A stretch of DNA of 64,000 bases. It comes from Aristolochia californica. Lineage: Eukaryota > Streptophyta > Magnoliopsida > Piperales > Aristolochiaceae. The notes under the pieces were generated by a model. It had not been told where the DNA came from and did no database searches. It worked only from the letters and a program-made list of their open reading frames with translations. The DNA lies in the NCBI GenBank assembly GCA_029961685.1, contig JARWKL010000015.1:12584801-12648800 (forward strand). Reading direction: 5' to 3'. Position numbers and translations under genes: made by a program. This document shows positions 38,185 to 51,011 of the stretch, in pieces. The stretch's first letter is position 1. The number at the start of each line of letters is the position of its first letter.

Positions 38185-38970
38185 ATTTTGTTGTGATCTT
38201 ATATATTTTTTGTTTAGGAGGAAAAATGGAAGAGTGAAAACTCAAGTTTGATCTGAAAAAAAAAAAAAATTTGAAATGCACAAATGCTTAGAGAGATAAT
38301 TCCGAAAAGTATTTGTGATTTTTAAAGATAAGCAAAAAGTGGGTTGTTTAGCCCTGGTAAATATCCAACCACTTGAGAATTGTACTTTTTCTACTCCCCC
38401 CTAATTTTTGGATCTGAAGGCCACTTGCATCCTCAACATGCTTGTGGCATGCATATCCACCACACTTAAAACATGTGAGGATCAGTTAGAGGTCCCTTTC
38501 CTGTAAAATTCCACCAAGCTATTATTAGGGGGTTGTACTAGTGGAATTTCCCAAACATGGATTTTGGAGCTCATTTTTAGTGCGTGAAATAATTTTCTAT
38601 TTATTATTATAGTTTTCAATTTTTTTTGCACACATGAACTCTAAAATTTTCATTTTGTTGCGATCTTATATCTCTTTTGTTTAGGAGGAAAAATGGGAGA
38701 GTGAAAACTCAAGTTTGGATATGAAAAAAAGAAAAATTTGAAATGCACAAATGCCGAGAGAGATAATTCCGAAAAATATCTGTGATTTTTAAGGATAGGC
38801 AAAAAGTGAGTTGTTTGGCCCTGGTAAATATCCAACCACTAGAGAATTGTACTTTTTCTACTCCCCCCCTAAGTTTTGGATCTGAAGGCCACTTGCATCC
38901 TCAACATGCTTGTGGCATGCATATCCACCACACTTAAAACATGTGAGGATCAGTTAGAGGTCCCTTTCCT
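38185..38970 (+). repeat. Segmental repeat h, copy 2 (K-P monomer pair)
   Basis: This is the partner of 27,955-28,740. It is followed directly by sequence matching 24.57-25.05 kb ('caccaatct', 'ggactttggagttc', 'gttacgatc', 'gcattcatatcc'; offset 14,409 bp) and then by sequence matching 27.4-27.85 kb ('ttttagagttc', 'cttagagaaataa', 'cactcgcatcc'). Three lineages abut within 1.7 kb. Confidence 0.82.
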
Positions 38971-39512
38971 ATAAAATTCCACCAATCTATTATTAGGGGG
39001 TTGTACTAGTGGAATTTCCCAAACATGGACTTTGGAGTTCAATTTTAGTGCGTGAAATAATTTTCTATTTATTATAATAGTTTTCAAATTTTTTTGCATA
39101 CATGAACTCTAAAATTTCATTTTGTTACGATCTTATATCTTTTTTGTTTACGAGGAAAAATGGGAGAGTGAAAACTCAAGTTTGGATCTGAAAAAAATAA
39201 ATTTGAAATGCACAAATGCTTGGAGAGATAATTCCGAAAAGTATCTGTGATTTTTAAGGATAGGCAAAAAGTGGGTTGTTTGGCCCTGGTAAATATCCAA
39301 CCACTTGAGAATTGTACTTTTTCTACTTCCCCCTAATTTTTGGATCTGAAGGCCACTTGCATCCTCAACATACTTGTGGCATTCATATCCACCACACTTA
39401 AAACATGTGAGGATCAGTTAGAGCTGCCTTTCCTATAAAATTCCACCAAGCTATTATTAGGGGGTTGTACTAGTGGAATTTCCCAAACATGGATTTTAGA
39501 GTTCAATTTTAG

Positions 39513-40906
39513 TGCGTGAAATAATTTTCTATTTATTATAATAGTTTTAAAATTTTTTTGCATACATGAACTCTAAAATTTCATTTTGTTGCGATCTTAT
39601 ATCTTTTTTGTTTACGAGGAAAAATGGGAGAGTGAAAACTCAAGTTTGGATCTGAAAAAAATAAATTTGAAATGCACAAATGCTTAGAGAAATAATTCCG
39701 AAAAGTATCTGTGATTTTTAAGGATAGGCAAAAAGTGGGTTGTTTGGCCCTGGTAAATATCCAACCACTTGAGAATTGTACTTTTTCTACTTCCCCCTAA
39801 TTTTTGGATCTGAAGGCCACTCGCATCCTCAACATACTTGTGGCATGCATATCCACCACACTTAAAACATGTGAGGATCAGTTAGAGCTGCCTTTCCTAT
39901 AAAATTCCACCAAGCTATTATTAGGGGGTTGTACTAGTGGAATTTCCCAAACATGGATTTTGGAGCTCATTTTTAGTGCGTGAAATAATTTTCTATTTAT
40001 TATTATAGTTTTCAAATTTTTTTGCACACATGAACTCTAAAATTTTCATTTTGTTGCGATCTTATATCGTTTTTGTTCACGAGGAAAAATGGGAGAGTGA
40101 AAACTCAGGTTTGGATCTGAAAAAAAAAATTTGAAATGCACAAATGCTGAGAGAGATAATTCCGAAAAGTATCTGTGATTTTTAAGGATAGGCAAAAAGT
40201 GGGTTGTTTGGCCCTGGTAAATATCCAACCACTTGAGAATTGTACTTTTTCTACTCCCCCCTAATTCTATGATCTGAAGGCCACTTGCATCCTCAACATG
40301 TTTGTGGCATGCATATCCACCACACTTAAAACATGTGAGGATCAGTTAGAGGTACCTTTCCTACAAAATTCCACCAAGCTATTATTAGGGGGTTGTACTA
40401 GTGGAATTTCCCAAACATGGATTTTGGAGCTCATTTTTAGTGCGTGAAATAATTTTCTATTTATTATTATAGTTTTCAAATTTTTTTGCACACATGAACT
40501 CTAAAATTTTCATTTTGCTGCGTTCTTATATCTCTTTTGTTTACGAGGAAAATTGGGAGAGTGAAAACACTAGTTTGGATCTGAAAAAAAAAAAATTTGA
40601 AATGCACAAATGCTGAGAAAGATAATTCCGAAAAGTATCTGTGATTTTGAAGGATAGGCAAAAAGTGGGTTGTTTGGCCCTGGTATTAATCCAACCACTT
40701 GAGAATTGTACTTTTTCTACTCCCCCCTAATTTTTGAATCTGAAGGGCACTTGCATCCTCAACATGGTTGTGGCATGCATATCCACTACACTTAAAACAT
40801 GTGAGGATCAGTTAGAGGTCCCTTTCCTACAAAATTCCACCAAGCTATTATTAGGGGTTTGTACTAGTGAAATTTCCCAAACATGGATTTTGGAGCTCAT
40901 TTTTAG
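39513..40906 (+). repeat. I-J-C trimer, copy 1
   Basis: Monomers at 39,513 (I), 39,977 (J) and 40,441 (C). From about 39.66 to 40.82 kb it matches the next three monomers at an offset of 1,395 bp. Shared markers are 'catacttgtgg', 'gagctgcc', 'ctcaggtttgg', 'taattctatgatc', 'acatgtttgtgg', 'gaggtacctttcctacaaaa', 'ctgcgttc' and 'ggtattaatcc'. Confidence 0.85.
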
Positions 40907-42301
40907 TGCGTGAAATAATTTTCTTTTTATTATTATAGTTTTCAAATTTTTTTGCACACATGAACTCTAAAATTTTCATTTTGTTGCGATCTTATATCTT
41001 TTTTGTTTACGAGGAAAAATGGGAGAGTGAAAACTTAAGTTTGGATCTTAAAAATATAAATTTGAAATGCACAAATGCTTAGAGAGATAATTCCGAAAAG
41101 TATCTGTGATTTTTAAGGATAGGCAAAAAGTGGGTTGTTTGGCCCTGGTAAATATCCAACCACTTGAGAATTGTACTTTTTCTACTTCCCCCTAATTTTT
41201 GGATCAGAAGGCCACTTGCATCCTCAACATACTTGTGGCATGCATATCCACCACACTTAAAACATGTGAGGATCAGTTAGAGCTGCCTTTCCTATAAAAT
41301 TCCACCAAGCTATTATTAGGGGATTGTACTAGTGGAATTTCCCAAACATGGATTTTGGAGCTCATTTTTAGTGAGTGAAATAATTTTCTATTTATTATTA
41401 TAGTTTTCAAATTTTTTTGCACACATGAACTCTAAAATTTTCATTTTGTTGCGATCTTATATCTTTTTTGTTCACGAGGAAAAATGGGAGAGTGAAAACT
41501 CAGGTTTGGATCTGAAAAAAAAAATTTGAAATGCACAAATGCTGAGAGAGATAATTCCGAAAAGTATCTGTGATTTTTAAGGATAGGCAAAAAGTGGGTT
41601 GTTTGGCCCTGGTAAATATCCAACCACTTGAGAATTGTACTTTTTCTACTCCCCCCTAATTCTATGATCTGAAGGCCACTTGCATCCTCAACATGTTTGT
41701 GGCATGCATATCCACCACACTTAAAACATGTGAGGATCAGTTAGAGGTACCTTTCCTACAAAATTCCACCAAGCTATTATTAGGGGGTTGTACTAGTGGA
41801 ATTTCCCAAACATGGATTTTGGAGCTCATTTTTAGTGCGTGAAATCATTTTCTATTTATTATTATAGTTTTCAAATTTTTTTGCACACATGAACTCTAAA
41901 ATTTTCATTTTGCTGCGTTCTTATATCTCTTTTGTTTACGAGGAAAATTGGGAGAGTGAAAACACTAGTTTGGATCTGAAAAAAAAAAATTTGAAATGCA
42001 CAAATGCTGAGAAAGATAATTCCGAAAAGTATCTGTGATTTTGAAGGATAGGCAAAAAGTGGGTTGTTTGGCCCTGGTATTAATCCAACCACTTGAGAAT
42101 TGTACTTTTTCTACTCCCCCCTAATTTTTGGATCTGAAGGGCACTTGCATCCTCAACATGGTTGTGGCATGCATATCCACTACACTTAAAACATGTGAGG
42201 ATCAGTAAGAGGTCCCTTTCCTATAAAATTCCACCTAGCTATTATTAGGGGGTTGTACTAGTGGAATTTCCCAAAACATTGATTTTGGAGCTCATTTTTA
42301 G
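40907..42301 (+). repeat. I-J-C trimer, copy 2
   Basis: Monomers at 40,907 (I), 41,372 (J) and 41,836 (C). It differs from copy 1 by 'gtgagtg' at the start of J, 'gaaatcatttt' in C and 'aaaaatataaattt' in I. Further I-J-C runs are at 32,079 and 46,954, so the trimer is an element of the heptamer. Confidence 0.85.
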
Positions 42302-42766
42302 TGCGTGAAATAATTTTCTATTTATTATTATAGTTTTCAAATTTTTTTGCACACATGAACTCCAAAATTTTCATTTTGCTGCGTTCTTATATCTCTTTTG
42401 TTTACGAGGAAAATTGGGAGAGTGAAAACACTAGTTTGGATCTGAAAAAAAAAAATTTGAAATGCACAAATGCTGAGAAAGATAATTCCGAAAAGTACCT
42501 GTGATTTTGAAGGATAGGCAAAAAGTGGGTTGTTTAGCCCTGGTAAATAACCAACCACTTGAGAATTGTACTTTTTCTACCCCCCGCTAATTTTTGGATC
42601 TGAAGGCCACTTGCATCCTCAACATGCTTGTGGCATGCATATCCACCACACTTAAAACATGTGAGGATCAGTTAGAGGTCCCTTTCCTATAAAATTCCAC
42701 CAAGCTATTATTAGGGGGTTGTACTAGTGGAATTTCCCAAACATGGATTTTGGAGCTCATTTTTAG
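42302..42766 (+). repeat. Extra C-type monomer (single-monomer tandem duplication)
   Basis: A second C monomer follows the C at 41,836 at a spacing of 466 bp. Both share 'ctgcgttc', 'aaaattggg' and 'aacactag', and this copy adds 'gaactccaaaa', 'gtacctgtg' and 'aataaccaacc'. It turns the heptamer at 40,907 into eight monomers (I-J-C-C-D-E-F-G/K). Confidence 0.8.
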
Positions 42767-44163
42767 TGCGTGAAATAATTTTCTATATATTATTATAGTT
42801 TTCAAATTTTATTGTACACATGAACTCTAAAATTTTCATTTTGTTGCGATCTTATATCTTTTTTGTTTACGAGGAAAAATGGGAGAGTGAAAACTCAAGT
42901 TTGAAAACAATAAAAAAAAAAAATTGAAATGCACAAATGCTGAGAGAGATAATTCCGAAAAGTATCTGTGATTTTTAAGGATAGGCAAAAAGGGGGTTGT
43001 TTGGCCCTGGTAGATATCCCACCACTTGAGAATTGTACTTTTTCTACTCCCCCCTAATTTTTGGATCTGAAGGCCACTTGCATCTTCAACATGCTTGTGG
43101 CATGCATATCCACCACACTTAAAACATGTGAGGATCAGTTAGGGGTCCCTTTCCAACAAAATTCCACCAAGCTATTATTAGGGGGTTGTACTAGTGGAAT
43201 TTCCCAAACATGGATTTTGGAGCTCATTTTTAATGCGTGAAATAATTTTCTCTTTATTATTATAGTTTTCAAACTTTTTTGCACACATGAACTCTAAAAT
43301 TTTCATTTTGTTGTGATCTTATATCTTTTTTGTTTACGAGGAAAAATGGGAGAGTGAAAACTCAAGTTTGGATCTGAAAAAAAAAAATTTGAAATGCACA
43401 AATGCTGAGAGAGATCATTCCGAAAAGTATTTTTGATTTTTTTGGATAGGAAAAAAGTGGGTTGTTTGGCCCTGGTAAATATCCAACCACTTGAGAATTG
43501 TACTTTTTCTACTCCCCCCTAATTTTTGGATCTGAAGGGCACTTGCATCCTCAACATGGTTGTGGCGTGCATATCCACCACACTTAAAAAATGTGAGGAT
43601 CAGTTAGAGGTCCCTTTCCTATAAAATTCCACCAAGCTATTATTAGGGGTTGTACTAGTGGAATTTCCCAAACATGGATTTTGGAGCTCATTTCTAGTGC
43701 GTGAAATAATTTTCTATTTATTATTATAGTTTTCTAATTTTTTTGCACTCATGAACTCTAAAATTTTCATTTTGTTGCGATCTTTTATCTTTTTTGTTCA
43801 CGAGGAAAAGTGGGAGAGTGTAAACTCAAGTTTGGATCTGAAAATAAAAAAATTTGAAGTGCACAAATGCTAAGAGAGATAATTCCGAAAAGTATCTATG
43901 ATTTTTAAGGATAGGCAAAAAGTGGGTTGTTAGGCCCTGGTAAATATCCAACCACTTGAGAATTGTATTTTTTCTACTCCCCCCTAATTTTATGATCTTA
44001 AGGCCACTTGCATCCACAACATGCTTGTGGCGTGCATATCCACCACACTTAAAACATGTGAGGATCAGTTAGAGGTCCCTTTCCTATAAAATTCCACCAA
44101 GCTATTATTAGGGGGTTGTACTAGTGGAATTTCCCAAACATGGATTTTGGAGCTCATTTTTAG

Positions 44164-44630
44164 TGCGTGAAATAATTTTCTATTTATTATTATAGTTTTC
44201 AAATTTTTTTAAACATATGAACTCTAAAATTTTCATTTTGTTGCGATCTTATATCTTTTTTGTTTACGAGGAAAAATGGGAGAGTGAAAACTCAAGTTTG
44301 ATCTGAAAAAAAAAAAAAATTTGAAATGCACAAGTGCTGAGAGAGATAATTCCGAAAAGTATTTGTGATTTTTAAGGATAAGCAAAAAGTGGGTTGTTTA
44401 GCCCTGGTAAATATCCAACCACGTGAGAATTGTACTTTTTCTACTCCCCCCAAATTTTTGGATCTGAAGGCCACTTGCATCCTCAACATGCTTGTGGCAT
44501 GCATATCCACCACACTTAAAACACGTGAGGATCAGTAAGAGGTCCCTTTCCTATAAAATTCCACCAAGCTATTATTAGGCGGTTGTACTAGTGGAATTTC
44601 CCAAACATGGATTTTGGAGCTCATTTTTAG
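44164..44630 (+). repeat. Chimeric G/K monomer
   Basis: The 5' part has the G-type 'tttttttaaacatatgaactc'-class marker (44,210-44,222). The remainder has K-type 'gtttgatctg' with a 14-base A tract, 'tatttgtg' and 'ggataagc', and it lacks the G-type 8-bp deletion. The switch lies between monomer positions ~60 and ~135. In-register recombination between a G and a K monomer would produce this. It is repeated in unit B at 57,658. Confidence 0.75.
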
Positions 44631-47600
44631 TGCGTGAAATCATTTTCTATTTATTATTATAGTTTTCAAATTTTTTTGCACACATGAACTCTAAAATTTT
44701 CATTTTGCAGCGTTCTTATATCTCTTTTGTTTACGAGGAAAATTGGGAGAGTGAAAACACTAGTTTGGATCTGAAAAAAAAAAAAATTTGAAATGCACAA
44801 ATGCTGAGAAAGATAATTCCGAAAAGTATCTGTGATTTTGAAGGATAGGCAAAAAGTGGGTTGTTTGGCCCTGGTAAATATCCAACCACTTGAGAATTGT
44901 ACTTTTTCTACCCCCCGCTAATTTTTGGATCAGAAGGCCACTTGCATCCTCAACATGCTTGTGGCATGCATATCCACCACACTTGAAACATGTGAGGATC
45001 AGTTAGAGGTCCCTTTCCTATAAAATTCCACCAAGCTATTATTAGGGGGTTGTACTAGTGGAATTTCCCAAACATGGATTTTGGAGCTCATTTTTAGTGC
45101 GTGAAATAATTTTCTATATATTATTATAGTTTTCAAATTTTGTTGTACACATGAACTCTAAAATTTTCATTTTGTTGCGATCTTATATCTTTTTTGTTTA
45201 CGAGGAAAAATGGGAGAGAGAAAACTCAAGTTTGAAAACTATAAAAAAAAAAATTTGAAATGCACAAATGCTGAGAGAGATAATTCCGAAAAGTATCTGT
45301 GATTTTTAAGGATAGGCAAAAAGGGGGTTGTTTGGCCCTGGTAAATATCCAACCACTCGAGAATTGTACTTTTTCTACTCCCCCCTAATTTTTGGATCTG
45401 AAGGCCACTTGCATCCTCAACATGCTTGTGGCATGCATATCCACCACACTTAAAACATGTGAGGATCAGTTAGAGGTCCCTTTCCAACAAAATTCCACCA
45501 AGCTATTATTAGGGGGTTGTACTAGTGGAATTTCCCAAACATGGATTTTGGAGCTCATTTTTAGTGCGTGAAATAATTTTCTCTTTATTATTATAGTTTT
45601 CAAATTTTTTTGCACACATGAACTCTAAAATTTTCATTTTGTTGCGATCTTATATCTCTTTTGTTTACGAGGAAAAATGGGAGAGTGAAAACTCAAGTTA
45701 GGATCTGAAAAAAAAAAAATTTGAAATGCACAAATGTTGGGTGAGGTAATTCCGAAAAGTATTTGTGATTTTTAAGGATAGGCAAAAAGTGGGTTGTTTG
45801 GCCCTGGTAAATATCCAACCACTTGAGAATTGTACTTTTTCTACTCCCCCCTAATTTTTGGATCTGAAGGCCACTTGCATCCTCAACATGCTTGTGGCGT
45901 GCATATCCACCACACTTAAAACATGTGAGGATCAGTTAGAGGTCCCTTTCCTATAAAATTTCACCAAGCTATTATTAGGGGTTGTACTAGTGGAATTTCC
46001 CAAACATGGATTTTGGAGCTCATTTTTAGTGCGTGAAATAATTTTCTATTTATTATTATAGTTTTCTAATTTTTTTGCACACATGAACTCTAAAATTTTC
46101 ATTTTGTTGCGATCTTATATCTTTTTTGTTCACGAGGAAAAGTGGGAGAGTGTAAACTCAAGTTTGGATCTGAAAATAAAAAAATTTGAAGTGCACAAAT
46201 GCTAAGAGAGATAATTCCGAAAAGTATCTATGATTTTTAAGGATAGGCAAAAAGTGGGTTGTTAGGCCCTGGTAAATATCCAACCACTTGAGAATTGTAT
46301 TTTTTCTACTCCCCCCTAATTTTATGATCTTAAGGCCATTTGCATCCTCAACATGCTTGTGGCGTGCATATCCACCACACTTAAAACATGTGAGGATCAG
46401 TTAGAGGTCCCTTTCCTATAAAATTCCACCAAGCTATTATTAGGGGGTTGTACTAGTGGAATTTCCCAAACATGGATTTTGGAGCTCATTTTTAGTGCGT
46501 GAAATAATTTTCTATTTATTATTATAGTTTTCAAATTTTTTTAAACATATGAACTCTAAAATTTTCATTTTGTTGCGATCTTATATCTTTTTTGTTCACG
46601 AGGAAAAATGGGAGAGTGAAAACTCAAGTTTGGATCTGAAAAAAAAAAAATTTGAAGTGCACAAATGCTGAGAGAGATAATTCCGAAAAGTATCTGTGAT
46701 TTTTAAGGATAGGCAAAAAGTGGGTTGTTTGGCCCTGGCAAACACTTGAGAATTGTACTTTTTCTACTCCCCCCCAATTTTTGGATCTGAAGGCCACTTG
46801 CATCCTCAACATGCATGTGGCATGCATAGCCACCACACTTAAAACATGTGACGATCAGTTACAGGTCCCTTTCCTACAAAATTCCACCAAGCTATTATTA
46901 GGGGTTTGTACTAGTGGAATTTCCCAAACATGGATTTTGGAGCTCATTTTTAGTGCATGAAATAATTTTCTTTTTATTATTATAGTTTTCAAATTTTTTT
47001 GCACACATGAACTCTAAAATTTTCATTTTGTTGCGATCTTATATCTTTTTTGTTTACGAGGAAAAATGGGAGAGTGAAAACTCAAGTTTGGATCTGAAAA
47101 AAATAAATTTGAAATGCACAAATGCTTAGAGAGATAATTCCGAAAAGTATCTGTGATTTTTAAGGATAGGCAAAAAGTGGGTTGTTTGGCCCTGGTAAAT
47201 ATCCAACCACTTGAGAATTGTACTTTTTCTACTTCCCCCTAATTTTTGGATCTGAAGGCCACTTGCATCCTCAACATACTTGTGGCATGCATATCCACCA
47301 CACTTAAAACATGTGAGGATCAGTTAGAGCTGCCTTTCCTATAAAATTCCACCAAGCTATTATTAGGGGATTGTATTAGTGGAATTTCCCAAACATGGAT
47401 TTTGGAGCTCATTTTTAGTGAGTGAAATAATTTTCTATTTATTATTATAGTTTTCAAATTTTTTTGCACACATGAACTCTAAAATTTTCATTTTGTTGCG
47501 ATCTTATATCTTTTTTGTTCACGAGGAAAAATGGGAGAGTGAAAACTCAGGTTTGGATCTGAAAAAAAAAAATTTGAAATGCACAAATGCTGAGAGAGAT

Positions 47601-47883
47601 AATTCCGAAAAGTATCTGTGATTTTTAAGGATAGGCAAAAAGTGGGTTGTTTGGCCCTGGTAAATATCCAACCACTTGAGAATTGTACTTTTTCTACTCC
47701 CCCCTAATTCTATGATCTGAAGGCCACTTGCATCCTCAACATGCTTGTGGCATGCATATCCACCACACTTAAAACATGTGAGGATCAGTTAGAGGTACCT
47801 TTCCTACAAAATTCCACCAAGCTATTATTAGGGGGTTGTACTAGTGGAATTTCCCAAACATGGATTTTGGAGCTCATTTTTAG
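44631..47883 (+). repeat. Heptamer higher-order repeat, instance 2 (C-D-H-F-G-I-J)
   Basis: Monomers at 44,631 C, 45,098 D, 45,565 H, 46,030 F, 46,496 G, 46,954 I and 47,419 J, followed again by C-D-H at 47,884. The cyclic order is that of the heptamer at 32,079, with H in place of E. The spacing from C to C is 3,253 bp. This C has 'gcagcgttc' in place of 'gctgcgttc'. Confidence 0.8.
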
Positions 47884-50800
47884 TGCGTGAAATCATTTTC
47901 TATTTATTATTATAGTTTTCAAATTTGTTTGCACACATGAACTCTAAAATTTTCATTTTGCTGCGTTCTTATATCTCTTTTGTTTACGAGGAAAATTGGG
48001 AGAGTAAAAACACTAGTTTGGATCTGAAAAAAAAAAAAATTTGAAATGCACAAATGCTGAGAAAGATAATTCCGAAAAGTATCTGTGATTTTGAAGGATA
48101 GGCAAAAAGTGGGTTGTTTCGCCCTGGTAAATATCCAACCACTTGAGAATTGTACTTTTTCTACCCCCCGCTAATTTTTGGATCTGAAGGCCACTTGCAT
48201 CCTCAACATGCTTGTGGCATGCATATCCACCACACTTAAAACATGTGAGGATCAGTTAGAGGTCCCTTTCCTATAAAATTCCACCAAGCTATTATTAGGG
48301 GGTTGTACTAGTGGAATTTCCCAAACATGGATTTTGGAGCTCATTTTTAGTGCGTGAAATAATTTTCTATATTTTATTATAGTTTTCAAATTTTATTGTA
48401 CACATGAACTCTTAAAATTTTCATTTTGTTGCGATCTTATATCTTTTTCGTTTACGAGGAAAAATGGGAGAGAGAAAACTCAAGTTTGAAAACTATAAAA
48501 AAAAAATTTGAAATGCACAAATGCTGAGAGAGATAATTCCGAAAAGTATCTGTGATTTTTAAGGATAGGCAAAAAGGGGGTTGTTTGGCCCTGGTAAATA
48601 TCCAACCACTCGAGAATTGTACTTTTTCTACTCCCCCCTAATTTTTGGATCTGAAGGCCACTTGCATCCTCAACATGCTTGTGGCATGCATATCCACCAC
48701 ACTTAAAACATGTGAGGATCAGTTAGAGGTCCCTTTCCAACAAAATTCCACCAAGCTATTATTAGGGGGTTGTACTAGTGGAATTTCCCAAACATGGATT
48801 TTGGAGCTCATTTTTGGTGCGTGAAATAATTTTCTCTTTATTATTATAGTTTTCAAATTTTTTTGCACACATGAACTCTAAAATTTTCATTTTGTTGCGA
48901 TCTTATATCTCTTTTGTTTACGAGGAAAAAAGGGAGAGTGAAAACTCAAGTTAGGATCTGAAAAAAAAAAAATTTGAAATGCACAAATGCTGAGTGAGGT
49001 AATTCCGAAAAGTATTTGTGATTTTTAAGGATAGGCAAAAAGTGGGTTGTTTGGCCCTGGTAAATATCCAACCACTTGAGAATTGTAATTTTTCTACTCC
49101 CCCCTAATTTTTGGATCTGAAGGGCACTTGCATCCTCAACATGGTTGTGGCATGCATATCCACTACACTTAAAACATGTGAGGATCAGTAAGAGGTCCCT
49201 TTCCTAAAAAATTCCACCTAGCTATTATTAGGGGGTTGTACTAGTGGAATTTCCCAAACATTGATTTTGGAGCTCATTTTTAGTGCGTGAAAAAATTTTC
49301 TCTTTATTATTATAGTTTTCAAATTTTTTTGCACACATGAACTCTAAAATTTTCATTTTGTTGTGATCTTATATCTTTTTTGTTTACGAGGAAAAATGGA
49401 AGAGTAAAAACTCAAGTTTGATCTGAAAAAAAAAAAATTTTAAATGCACAAATGCTTAGAGAGATAATTCCGAAAAGTATTTGTGATTTTTAAGGATAAG
49501 TAAAAAGTGGGTTGTTTCGCCCTGGTAAATATCCAACCACTTGAGAATTGTACTTTTTCTACTCCCCCCTAATTTTTGGATCTGAAGGCCACTTGCATCC
49601 TCAACATGCTTGTGGCATGCATATCCACCACACTTAAAACATGTGAGGATCAGTAAGAGGTCCCTTTCCGATAAAATTCCACCAAGCTATTATTAGGGGG
49701 TTGTACTAGTGGAATTTCCCAAACATGGATTTTGGAGCTCATTTTTAGTGCGTGAAATAATTTTCTCTTTATTATTATAGTTTTCAAATTTTTTTGCACA
49801 CATGAACTCTAAAATTTTCATTTTGTTGCGATCTTATATCTTTTTTGTTTACGAGGAAAAATGGGAGAGTGAAAACTCAAGTTTGGATATGAAAAAAAAA
49901 ATTTGAAATGCACAAATGCTGAGAGAGATAATTCCGAAAAGTATCTGTGATTTTTATGGATAGGCAAAAAGTGCGTTGTTTGGCCCTGGTAAATATTCAA
50001 CCACTTGAGAATTGTACTTTTTCTACTCCCCCCTTATTTTGGGATCTGAAGGCCACTTGCATCCTCAACATGCTTGTGGTATGCATATCCACCACACTTA
50101 AAACATGTGAGGATCAGTTAGAGGTCCCTTTCCTATAAAATTCCACCAAGCTATTATTAGGGGGTTGTACTAGTGGAATTTCCCAAACATGGATTTTGGA
50201 GCTCATTTTTAGTGCGTGAAATAATTTTCTCTTTATTATTATAGTTTTCAAATTTTTTTGCACACATGAACTCTAAAATTTTCATTTTGTTGCGATCTTA
50301 TATCTTTTTTGTTTACGAGGAAAAATGGGAGAGTGAAAACTCAAGTTTGGATCTGAAAAAAAAAAATTTGAAATGCACAAATGCTGAGAGAGCTCATTGC
50401 GAAAAGTATTTGTGATTTTTATGGATAGGCAAAAAGTGGGTTGTTTGGCCCTGGTAAATATCCAACCACTTGAGAATTGTACTTTTTCTACTCCCCCCTA
50501 ATTTTTGGATATGAAGGCCACTTGCATCCTCAACATGCTTTTGGCGTGCATATCCACCACACTTAAAACATGTGAGGATCAGTTAGAGGTCCCTTTCCTA
50601 TAAAATTCCACCAAGCTATTATTAGGGGTTGTACTAGTGGAATTTCCCAAACATGGATTTTGGAGCTCATTTTTAGTGCGTGAAATAATTTTCTATTTAT
50701 TATTAGAGTTTTCTAATTTTTTTGCACACATGAACTCAAAAATTTTCATTTTGTTGCGATCTTATATCTTTTTTGTTCACGAGGAAAAGTGGGAGAGTGT

Positions 50801-51011
50801 AAACTCAAGTTTGGATCTGAAAATAAAAAAATTTGAAGTGCACAAATGCTAAGAGAGATAATTCCGAAAAGTATCTATGATTTTTAAGGATAGGCAAAAA
50901 GTGGGTTGTTAGGCCCTGGTATTTATCCAACCACTTGAGAATTGTATTTTTGCTACTCCCCCCTAAGTTTATGATCTTAAGGCCACTTGCATCCTCAACA
51001 TGCTTGTGGCG

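Larger units (their letters stand above)
37512..51011 (+). repeat. 29-monomer repeat unit A (period 13,494 bp)
   Basis: This unit repeats at 51,012 onward with a constant offset of 13,494 bp (29 x 465.3). Left of about 37,486 the two copies differ at many sites, which sets the boundary between 37,486 and 37,518. Monomer starts and types: 37,649 H; 38,114 K; 38,581 P; 39,049 I; 39,513 I; 39,977 J; 40,441 C; 40,907 I; 41,372 J; 41,836 C; 42,302 C; 42,767 D; 43,234 E; 43,698 F; 44,164 G/K chimera; 44,631 C; 45,098 D; 45,565 H; 46,030 F; 46,496 G; 46,954 I; 47,419 J; 47,884 C; 48,351 D; 48,818 H; 49,284 K; 49,749 L; 50,213 E; 50,677 F. The next start, 51,143, is again H. Confidence 0.95.
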
